Below are positions 1 to 5,481 of a stretch of DNA of 5,481 bases, piece after piece. Origin of the DNA: Competibacteraceae bacterium UBA2792 (GTDB taxonomy: Bacteria; Pseudomonadota; Gammaproteobacteria; Competibacterales; Competibacteraceae). The translations under genes were made by a program, and so were the position numbers. The DNA lies in contig DEHU01000204.1 in assembly GCA_002352125.1 (NCBI GenBank), positions 1-5,481 of the forward strand, read 5' to 3'. A model generated the notes under the pieces. The model did not search any database. It saw only the letters and a list, made by a program, of their open reading frames with translations, and had not been told where the DNA came from. How positions within the stretch are numbered: position 1 is the first letter of the stretch; each line of letters opens with the position of its first letter.

Positions 1-17
1 GCCAGGCTCCTATGCCT

Positions 18-57
18 AAACCCAGCTTTCCAGAGAGAGCTGGGTTTTTATTTTTTC
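18..57 (+). terminator. Rho-independent terminator of an upstream plus-strand gene
   Basis: Two 13-base arms (18-30 and 35-47) pair around a CAGA loop, with one G-T wobble, giving a GC-rich core (CCCAGC/GCTGGG). A T-rich tract interrupted by a single A follows at 45-56. The T-tract lies only on the plus strand, so the element ends a plus-strand transcript entering from the left. A stop codon TAA at 17-19 in frame with the first bases would fit the end of that gene. In the minus direction only three T residues follow the stem, so it would be a weak terminator for the large minus-strand gene ending at 109. Confidence 0.85.
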
Positions 58-108
58 ATAGCTGCGATACGTTCCAAGGCTCGACTCAAAAGTAAATTTC
101 GGGCGAAT

Positions 109-3100
109 TCATGGTCGAGCAAGTTCTTCCAGCAACAGTTGCAGCTCTACTGCATACTGGTAATGTAGATTGGGATCAGTGGCTAAAGTGGGATCGCGAG
201 AACCATCCAAAATATCTTTCAGTTTACTAATTAGTAGCTTACCAGTTGGTGGAACATTGGGGCTGACCGCGATCTGTTCCAGCTTGGCAGACAAGGTAAC
301 TGTATCGCCGCTGCGGATAGCCTGGCGGATCTGCGCGCAAAGGCGAGCACCAAGATTGGCATTTTCGCCACCGGCCCGGCGATAAGCCAAGTACTTCTGT
401 ATCGCCTGTTGTCGTGCCTGATCGGCCACGGTGGGATTTTGGGCTGCCTGGCCGACGTCGTGTAGACCGCGACGGATCGTCCAATTGCGAGCGGTGAAGC
501 TGTCGGGCAGATTGCATTCGCTAGCTCGGTACAATTCTTGGCGAGCTTCGTCGTGCCGGCGCAATTGGATCAGGATGTTCGCCAGTTTGTTACGACTGGC
601 TTCCTCGCTCAGACTATCACCCAGTTGCGCGCAAATTTCTGCCATACGGCGGTAAGCCAAGGCCGCCTCTTCGAGCTGATTCAATGCTTGGTGCAGATGG
701 CCGAGCTCGCCTAAGGTTTCAGCTACTCCGCCGCGATTGCGCTGCTGCTCGTATAGATACAGTGCTTGTTGGCAGGCTTGAAGCGCAAGTTGCGGCTCCT
801 CGTTTAGCTTGCGGGCCAGAGCGAGCTGTCGCCAGGCACGGGCCGTGCCTTCCGGTTCTCCCAACGTTTCGAACATCCGTCGGGCAGCGTCGTACAAAGT
901 TGCCGCTTCGGCGTAGCGTCCCTGTCGTTGGCGTACTAGACCCAATTGCATCTGGTTAGCCGCGATCGCGAGATTGGCGGCGGGCGATTCGACACGAGTG
1001 ATCGCGGCTTCGTAAGCGGTGGCGGCTTCATGCAGCCGCTGCAAATAAGTTAAACAGTCGCCGGTTTCTGCATCGGTGACTGCAACCATCCGGCCAGCGC
1101 TAGCGTTACCGGCGTCGGCCAACGCTCGAAATTGCTGGCGAGCTATGTTAAGTGCCCGCACGGCGGGTTCAGCGGCGCCAGCTAGCTTCAGCAATTTGCC
1201 CAGATGAAAATGGGCGTGGGCCAAATCGTAGCGGGCGCCGGCGTAAGCGCCGGGTCCGGCTGTCTCGCATTGGCGCAGCAGCTGCCGGGCAGCGTAGAGA
1301 GCATCTTCCAACGAACCCTCGTCGCGCAGCCGTTCGACGCGCAACCGTTCAGTTTCGAAACGGATCCGGCTCCAGCCGGATAGCGCCTGACTGGCCCGTT
1401 CGCGAGCAGCAACAACTTCGGCCAACGCCGCTGGGATGCCGAGGTTAGCCAATAACTGCTCTAGGCGGCTCGCCAAACGGGCGGTCCGTTCCGGATCGGA
1501 ATGTTGCTGGTGATCGCGCAATAGCGCCAATAGGTTGGGTAGCTCCAGTCGCAGTATTCGGACAGCGCGAGCGTTATCTTTAAAATACTGCTGGTAGAGA
1601 ACCGCCAACAATTGTTCCATGCCAGTGCGCCAACGTTCTCGCCAGGTCGGCCGTTGGCTTGCCGACAACTGGCCGGCCAAGTAATAGGGCAGGGCGGAAT
1701 CGAAGCGCAGGTGGCCGTAACCTCGATTTTCGACTAGCTCCAGAGCAAGAAGCCGCTCGCAGAACGCATCGAGATCTTGTGTGTCGAGGGCCAGAGCTTT
1801 CCCCAAGGCGATTCGGTTCGCTCCTTCTTTGAAAAAGGCCAAAATAGATAATCGATCTCGGTCTTCGGTTGACAGTCGGCGCAGGGCCAATTCCAGACTC
1901 AAATAAAGCGGCCATTGCGGATCGTCGCCGTGCTGACGCAGCAATTCGGCTTGGATTGGGCGTAGCAGGGACAAGGTTGCTTCCGCACCTCGGGCGCCGA
2001 TTTCCCGTGCCAAGCGTTGCAAGGCGCCCGGGTGTCCACCGGCTAGCACGGCGAAATCGCGCAGTTGCCGAAAACTGCGCCCGCTATCGGTAACCGGGGG
2101 GATTTCTCGGGCTGCAATTAGGGTCTTGCCGATCAAGTCGATGGCATCTTGATCGTCGAGGGGGCTCAGCGTCGTTTCTATCCAAGGCTGAGCGAAAGAC
2201 GGTGGTCCTAGACGACCTAGCCCAAGCAGGCGGAGAGCCGGCCATTCGTGCAGAAGTTCTTTCCAGAGCTGGTCGAAGACTTCCTCGTGCTCCGATGGCC
2301 ACCGTTCCGGTTGGTCCAACACAATCAGGGTCGGTTGTTGTCGCAGCGATTGTCGAAGATGATCGAGAGCTTGCCATAAGGTCGGATAACGTCCGACCGA
2401 CCAGTGTTCCCCTTCTGAAAGCAATTGCCGGCCAACGGTTTCCAGCAACGTGCGGGGACTGTCAATGTCATCGCCTTGCACGTAGGCGACATAGCGATAG
2501 CGGCCACAGTGCGCCAACCAGTGGGTTAAGGCTGCGGCGACGGCTGTCTTGCCAATGCCACCAGGTCCTTTCAAGAAGATGGCGGATCTTTCTTCCAACA
2601 GCCGTTCGATGATCAGTAAATCTCGGCTGCGCCCGACGAAGCCAGTTGACGATAACCGGGGTAGTGAAGCCGGTGCGGACCGGGTTTGTTTGAGCAACTG
2701 GCGCCACAAGTCCAATGGAGGGCGCAGACACAGGCGAGGATCGCGCTGGCCCAGATATAGGTTGCAGCAAAACCAGTCTTGCAGATAGACGCCCCCGCCG
2801 CCCAAACCAGGCGCGCGATAGCTGTCGCTGGCCAGCCGGCGCTGACCGGTGAGCAAAGCCTGGCCGATCCGGGCGCCACGCAGCAGCTCTTCGTAAAATG
2901 CGGTCCAGAACCGTTGCTGAGTTTCGGTCGGCGTGTCGGGACGCAGGATCATCACCGCCGCGATGCCTGCCGTCAGCAGGGCGGATGCCAACCCGATTGC
3001 GGTAGCGGAGCCGGTTGCGTTTCTGGAATCGGCGCAAAGGACGACCAATCGAACGCGGTAGGTGGCGAGCAGGGAAGCCAGCGTCGTCGCCATGACGAAA

Positions 3101-4413
3101 TGGGCTTCGCGACAGACGGGGGCTTGCAAGTCGTAGCTGGCTTCGAATCCGAGTAAGGTCGCGTCGTTGTCAGGATCGTCGCGGAGATAGCTGTCCAGAT
3201 GGACGGCCGTAAACGGCCGTCCAGCGGCCCAGGCTTCATTCAACTGTTTTTCCAGTACCGCCAAAGTCGGAGGTTCGAGCACCTGCGATTCCACCAAGCC
3301 ACCCAGCCCACCCAGTGCCTCCAGCAGCGGCAACGCACTACGCCGGTAATCGGGATGGCCGGTCGGCTCGGTATCGGGACGAGGGCTGATCGAAAGAATC
3401 CGCAGCGGTGGTGGAGCGGGCGGAAACACTTCGCCCCCGCCGGGGATCCGGCGCAAGAATTGAATCGGCTGCTTGCTTTGCATCAGGAAACCGGCCGAAT
3501 CGTGCAGGAGTTCCCACGGTAGTTCGAGCACGCTTGCAGCGGTTGAATCCACCACGTCCGTCCGCACGACTAATCGGCGTTCGCAAGGATCCGGAGCGCT
3601 GCGCCAAGCGACCGTCAAATCTCGCGGGCCGGGTGCGTCCAACGTGGCTCCGTACAGCGCGCGACCCCATGTTTCCATCAGAGAATCGGTACGACGAGCG
3701 AAGTGCCGGAGCGTATCGATTGGCCAGCGGGGATGGCTATGCAGGTACCAATGCAAGAGTTCGCTAGCGGGTGCGGCGGGCAGCGGAACGTGCATCGCTC
3801 TAGCATCGATGGTCTGGGGTTGTCCAGAGCTACCGCTCAATCGAGCATGGAGTTGCCAAGAGTCGGGAGCGGTCGAACCATCCCGACTAAAGCTTAGCTC
3901 TAGCTCCACCGCGGGCGAGGAGTCGCGACTGCCGGACGCATCGCCGGGCGACGGTTTGCCCAAGGCGACCAGCAAGGCCGGCAACATTGTTCCCAGTCCA
4001 TCGGCGGTCAACTGGATCGGAGCGGTTCGCGGCCGCGGGATGAACCATCGAGAAAGCAGGGAATCGTCCGCGCCCGGCAACAGTAGCGGAATCACCCGGT
4101 AGGCGTCGGCTCGCCGTCGTTCTACCTCCTGCGCCAGTTCGATTTCCCGGCGCAACCAGATCGGATCTCCGGTGTTCAGGCCGAGCACCACGATAACCTG
4201 CTGGGCTTGTTCGATGGCCCAGCGAACTTCGGAGGCGAGCCGGCCACTGCCGCGCAAGTTGTGGCTGTCGCGCCAGACACTCAAGCGAAAGGTTTCCAGC
4301 GCCACGCTCAGGTCCCGGGCAAAATCAGCATCGGGCTGGGCGTGGCAGATGAAAATGGAGGCAGCGGCCATCGCGTGCAGTTCCGGAGAAAGCGGTAAAG
4401 TTAGGGTAAGCAT
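109..4413 (-). CDS. NLR-like STAND protein: TIR - CHAT (dyad lost) - NB-ARC - TPR array
   Basis: A 1434-residue intact protein if started at the ATG at 4413; numbering below uses that start. TIR domain, about 19-152: strand SIFICHA, then WLRREIE at 86-92, where Glu90 sits at the NADase catalytic position. CHAT region, about 170-564: LPWELLHD at 298-305 is diagnostic, but the catalytic His and Cys are replaced by Tyr409 and Asp462. NB-ARC, about 591-920: GFVGR at 591-595, P-loop GPGGIGKT at 616-623, Walker B LIVLD ending at Asp700, and GGHPGAL at 792-798. TPR-like repeats of about 40 residues span about 1020-1300, with a distinct tail at 1340-1434. No signal peptide or membrane segment is visible, so it is likely cytosolic. 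By family knowledge, TPRs sense a trigger, the NTPase oligomerises and TIR degrades NAD+; here this is inference. The start is uncertain: a GTG at 4488 lies upstream of the hsp20 promoter and ATG 4371 abuts the TIR. None has a good Shine-Dalgarno sequence. The gene is monocistronic and divergent from hsp20. Confidence 0.9.
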   Translation of the reverse strand: MLTLTLPLSPELHAMAAASIFICHAQPDADFARDLSVALETFRLSVWRDSHNLRGSGRLASEVRWAIEQAQQVIVVLGLNTGDPIWLRREIELAQEVERRRADAYRVIPLLLPGADDSLLSRWFIPRPRTAPIQLTADGLGTMLPALLVALGKPSPGDASGSRDSSPAVELELSFSRDGSTAPDSWQLHARLSGSSGQPQTIDARAMHVPLPAAPASELLHWYLHSHPRWPIDTLRHFARRTDSLMETWGRALYGATLDAPGPRDLTVAWRSAPDPCERRLVVRTDVVDSTAASVLELPWELLHDSAGFLMQSKQPIQFLRRIPGGGEVFPPAPPPLRILSISPRPDTEPTGHPDYRRSALPLLEALGGLGGLVESQVLEPPTLAVLEKQLNEAWAAGRPFTAVHLDSYLRDDPDNDATLLGFEASYDLQAPVCREAHFVMATTLASLLATYRVRLVVLCADSRNATGSATAIGLASALLTAGIAAVMILRPDTPTETQQRFWTAFYEELLRGARIGQALLTGQRRLASDSYRAPGLGGGGVYLQDWFCCNLYLGQRDPRLCLRPPLDLWRQLLKQTRSAPASLPRLSSTGFVGRSRDLLIIERLLEERSAIFLKGPGGIGKTAVAAALTHWLAHCGRYRYVAYVQGDDIDSPRTLLETVGRQLLSEGEHWSVGRYPTLWQALDHLRQSLRQQPTLIVLDQPERWPSEHEEVFDQLWKELLHEWPALRLLGLGRLGPPSFAQPWIETTLSPLDDQDAIDLIGKTLIAAREIPPVTDSGRSFRQLRDFAVLAGGHPGALQRLAREIGARGAEATLSLLRPIQAELLRQHGDDPQWPLYLSLELALRRLSTEDRDRLSILAFFKEGANRIALGKALALDTQDLDAFCERLLALELVENRGYGHLRFDSALPYYLAGQLSASQRPTWRERWRTGMEQLLAVLYQQYFKDNARAVRILRLELPNLLALLRDHQQHSDPERTARLASRLEQLLANLGIPAALAEVVAARERASQALSGWSRIRFETERLRVERLRDEGSLEDALYAARQLLRQCETAGPGAYAGARYDLAHAHFHLGKLLKLAGAAEPAVRALNIARQQFRALADAGNASAGRMVAVTDAETGDCLTYLQRLHEAATAYEAAITRVESPAANLAIAANQMQLGLVRQRQGRYAEAATLYDAARRMFETLGEPEGTARAWRQLALARKLNEEPQLALQACQQALYLYEQQRNRGGVAETLGELGHLHQALNQLEEAALAYRRMAEICAQLGDSLSEEASRNKLANILIQLRRHDEARQELYRASECNLPDSFTARNWTIRRGLHDVGQAAQNPTVADQARQQAIQKYLAYRRAGGENANLGARLCAQIRQAIRSGDTVTLSAKLEQIAVSPNVPPTGKLLISKLKDILDGSRDPTLATDPNLHYQYAVELQLLLEELARP
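3200..3223. repeat. Perfect inverted repeat inside the CHAT coding region
   Basis: Arms of 11 bases, reading TGGACGGCCGT and ACGGCCGTCCA, are separated by only AA, so the whole element can fold into a GC-rich hairpin. It covers the codons just before and including the first His of the degenerate CHAT His motif. No T-tract follows on either strand, so it is not an intrinsic terminator. It may be chance in GC-rich coding DNA, an intragenic RNA structure, or a trace of a local rearrangement. Confidence 0.6.
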
Positions 4414-4444
4414 AAATAGCTTAACGCAAAAATGCTTGGGAGTA

Positions 4445-4475
4445 CCCTTGAAATCAGGGCGGTCATCCCTATTTA
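4445..4475 (+). promoter_or_regulatory. Sigma-32 (RpoH) heat-shock promoter for hsp20
   Basis: The -35 element CCCTTGAAA lies at 4445-4453 and the -10 element CCCTATTTA at 4467-4475, separated by 13 bases. This matches the RpoH pattern (CTTGAAA, 11-16 bases, CCCCATNT) with one mismatch in the -10 box. Transcription would start near 4481, giving a leader of about 55 bases before the hsp20 ATG at 4537. Its position upstream of a small heat-shock gene makes the call strong. It also lies inside the longest possible reading frame of the divergent STAND gene, which argues against the GTG start at 4488. Confidence 0.85.
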
Positions 4476-4490
4476 TTAGCCAACCCACGA

Positions 4491-4508
4491 GGCGTTCAAT
4501 GGAACGCC
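4491..4508 (+). other. 5'-UTR hairpin of the hsp20 transcript
   Basis: A perfect 7-bp stem, GGCGTTC paired with GAACGCC, with loop AATG. It lies just downstream of the predicted start of transcription and 15 bases before the Shine-Dalgarno sequence. Many hsp20 leaders carry ROSE or fourU RNA thermometers, but here the visible stem does not include the ribosome binding site and I see no good complement to AGGAGGA in the leader. It could stabilise the mRNA or be part of a weaker temperature-sensitive fold. Confidence 0.5.
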
Positions 4509-4523
4509 GGAACCCGAAATTCG

Positions 4524-4530
4524 AGGAGGA
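4524..4530 (+). promoter_or_regulatory. Strong Shine-Dalgarno sequence of hsp20
   Basis: AGGAGGA, almost perfectly complementary to the 16S rRNA 3' end, six bases before the ATG at 4537. It fixes the hsp20 start. Confidence 0.9.
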
Positions 4531-4536
4531 TCAATC

Positions 4537-4977
4537 ATGACTCTGATGCGTTATGAACCCTTCAACCTGTTGAACCAGTTGCAGCGGGAAGTCAACCGGC
4601 TGTTCGATACCAGCCGGTTCGGCGACGAGGAAACCGGGCATCTGCTGGCCGACTGGGCGCCGGCGGTGGACATCAAGGAAGAGCCGGCCCAATTCGTTAT
4701 TCATGCCGACTTGCCGGGCGTGGATATTAAAGATATCGATATCACGCTGGAGAACGGCGTGCTAACCCTGAAAGGCCAGCGGGCTAGCGAGAAGAAAGAG
4801 GAAACCGAGCAATATCGCCGAGTCGAGCGAGTGCGCGGTACCTTCTTGCGGCGGTTTTCGTTGCCGGATGTAGCCAACGCCGAAAAGGTGAGCGCCAAGT
4901 GCAAGGATGGCGTGCTGGAGATGATCGTGCCGAAGCGCGAGACGGCGCAACCGCGCAGGATCGCGATCGAAAGTTGA
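4537..4977 (+). CDS. Hsp20/alpha-crystallin family small heat-shock protein
   Basis: A 146-residue cytosolic ATP-independent holdase, normal in length for bacterial Hsp20. These proteins form oligomers that bind unfolding proteins and keep them refoldable by DnaK/ClpB. The N-terminal arm (about 1-40) starts with the typical MRYEPFNLLNQLQREVNRLF segment. The alpha-crystallin domain spans about 41-134, with DLPGVD at 58-63, ENGVLTLKG at 72-80, FLRRFSLP at 103-110 and the hallmark DGVLEMIVPK at 124-133. The C-terminal tail holds the I-x-I motif (IAI, 142-144) that docks onto a neighbouring dimer. The stop TGA is followed at once by TAA. Regulation is by the RpoH-type promoter upstream and a strong ribosome binding site. 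It is divergent from the STAND gene and convergent with ptsP. Family assignment is firm; a specific name such as ibpA is not justified. Confidence 0.97.
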   Translation: MTLMRYEPFNLLNQLQREVNRLFDTSRFGDEETGHLLADWAPAVDIKEEPAQFVIHADLPGVDIKDIDITLENGVLTLKGQRASEKKEETEQYRRVERVRGTFLRRFSLPDVANAEKVSAKCKDGVLEMIVPKRETAQPRRIAIES

Positions 4978-5032
4978 TAAAACTAGATCGTCGGAGTGGC
5001 TGTACGTCGTGGTGCAGCGTCGGCGGATCGTG

Positions 5033-5064
5033 CGGAAAACGCGGGTTTCGACCCGCGTTTTCCG
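5033..5064. terminator. Bidirectional intrinsic terminator between hsp20 and ptsP
   Basis: Arms of 14 bases (5033-5046 and 5051-5064) pair perfectly around a TTCG loop, with a GC core flanked by AAAA on the left and TTTT on the right. That flanking makes it usable from both strands. It lies 55 bases after the hsp20 stop and 19 bases beyond the ptsP stop, as expected for a terminator shared by convergent genes. Apart from this element, the gap 4978-5083 shows nothing recognisable. Confidence 0.9.
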
Positions 5065-5083
5065 TTTGCATTGCGTGGGTCGC

Positions 5084-5481
5084 TCAAGCCGGTTCGTGCA
5101 CGATTTCGCCCAAACCCGCCCGTCGAAGAGCGTCGTTTAGCAACCGGCGAACCTGGCCAACAGTATCCAGCGCCAACGCTTGTTGGGCCAGCTCGCGAGC
5201 TTCTGCCAGAGTAACGCTGCGTATCGCCCATTTGACGCGCGATACGCTAGTTGCGCTGGCGCTCAAACTGTCCACTCCCATTCCCAGCAGCAAGACGGCG
5301 GCACCAGGATCGGCCGACATTTCTCCGCAAAGATTGACCGATCGGCCGGCTCGACGACCGCTTTCGACGATATGGGCGATGGTCTTCAACATGGCGGGGT
5401 GCAGGCTGTCGTACAGTCCCGCTACCCGGGCGTTGTCGCGATCCACCGCCAGCAGATACTGGGTCAGGTCGTTGGTGCCGA
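5084..5481 (-). CDS. ptsP: PtsP, PEP-protein phosphotransferase of the nitrogen PTS (C-terminal part)
   Basis: The last 131 codons or so; the gene continues beyond the right edge of the window. PtsP (enzyme I-Ntr) takes phosphate from phosphoenolpyruvate and passes it to NPr (PtsO) and then EIIA-Ntr (PtsN), signalling nitrogen and potassium status in the cytosol. The visible part is the end of the PEP-binding TIM barrel. It opens with GTNDLTQYLLAVDRDNARV, the PEP-utilising enzyme signature 2, then YDSLHPAML. Next comes VNLCGEMSADPGAAVLLLGMG, whose Cys matches the catalytic proton-donor cysteine of enzyme I, then the helix VKWAIRSVTLAEA and the end EIVHEPA. CGEMSAD differs slightly from the common CGEMAGD. 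PtsP is favoured over the sugar enzyme I because LLAVDR-N-RVAGLYDSLHP and LLLGMGVDSLS are typical of it; the GAF domain that would settle this lies outside the window. The gene is convergent with hsp20. Confidence 0.9.
   Translation of the reverse strand, partial: GTNDLTQYLLAVDRDNARVAGLYDSLHPAMLKTIAHIVESGRRAGRSVNLCGEMSADPGAAVLLLGMGVDSLSASATSVSRVKWAIRSVTLAEARELAQQALALDTVGQVRRLLNDALRRAGLGEIVHEPA

Noticed and set aside
2..19. C-terminal end of a plus-strand gene reading PGSYA then TAA
   Set aside because: The stop just before the terminator fits well, but five codons cannot identify a gene, and the upstream product could equally be an RNA.
1236..1260. Small GC-rich inverted repeat (CCGGCG / CGCCGG) in the TPR-coding part
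   Set aside because: Six-base arms are expected by chance in GC-rich sequence and encode an ordinary Gly/Ala/Pro-rich loop.
109..4413. Many overlapping open frames of 60-210 codons inside the STAND gene on both strands
   Set aside because: They are shadows of one long coding frame in GC-rich DNA, have no Shine-Dalgarno sites of note and show no recognisable domains.
4414..4488. GTG at 4488 as the start of the STAND gene (25 extra N-terminal residues)
   Set aside because: The extension overlaps the hsp20 promoter, has no Shine-Dalgarno sequence upstream, and precedes the TIR domain with residues of no recognisable character. ATG at 4413 or 4371 is more plausible.
109..4488. Frequent GATC sites along the STAND gene, as a possible signature
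   Set aside because: They are spread through the gene and are partly explained by codon use; there is no cluster that would suggest an origin or SeqA-type site.
4701..4950. Minus-strand open frames within hsp20
   Set aside because: They lie opposite a clear Hsp20 coding sequence and read like reverse-frame low-complexity protein.
1..5481. CRISPR arrays, tRNA genes, insertion sequences or attachment sites
   Set aside because: No regularly spaced repeats, cloverleaf-like stretches, transposase frames or flanking direct repeats were seen.

Overview
The window looks like chromosomal DNA from a moderately GC-rich gammaproteobacterium. This rests on three things: the C-terminus of PtsP (the nitrogen-PTS enzyme I), an Hsp20 gene with a clean sigma-32 (RpoH) type promoter, and a large CHAT/TPR protein whose C-terminal tail resembles one I recall from sulfur- and polyphosphate-cycling Gammaproteobacteria (Chromatiales, Thiotrichales, Competibacter-like). 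The genus cannot be fixed from the sequence alone.

Layout: positions 1-57 hold the end of a plus-strand transcript, closed by a strong intrinsic terminator. The minus strand from about 4413 (or 4371) down to 109 is one very large intact gene. It encodes an NLR-like STAND protein with the domain order TIR, CHAT, NB-ARC, TPR array and a conserved-looking tail. The region at about 4414-4536 is a divergent intergenic segment carrying the heat-shock promoter, a 5'-UTR hairpin and the ribosome binding site of the plus-strand hsp20 gene (4537-4977). A perfect hairpin terminator at 5033-5064 separates hsp20 from the convergent minus-strand ptsP, which runs off the right edge.

The notable element is the STAND gene. 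It appears monocistronic, sits between housekeeping genes, and joins two potential effector modules (TIR and CHAT) to one NTPase switch and one sensor array. The TIR keeps its putative catalytic glutamate. The CHAT fold is recognisable, but at both positions where the His-Cys protease dyad is expected it has other residues (Tyr and Asp). This suggests a TIR-driven NADase-type effector with a catalytically dead, structural or regulatory CHAT domain. A perfect 11-bp-arm inverted repeat lies in the codons just before the altered His motif. The protein is probably a self-contained immune or cell-suicide type sensor, but no function can be proven from sequence. Hsp20 and PtsP are ordinary family members, and their proximity does not by itself show a functional link.
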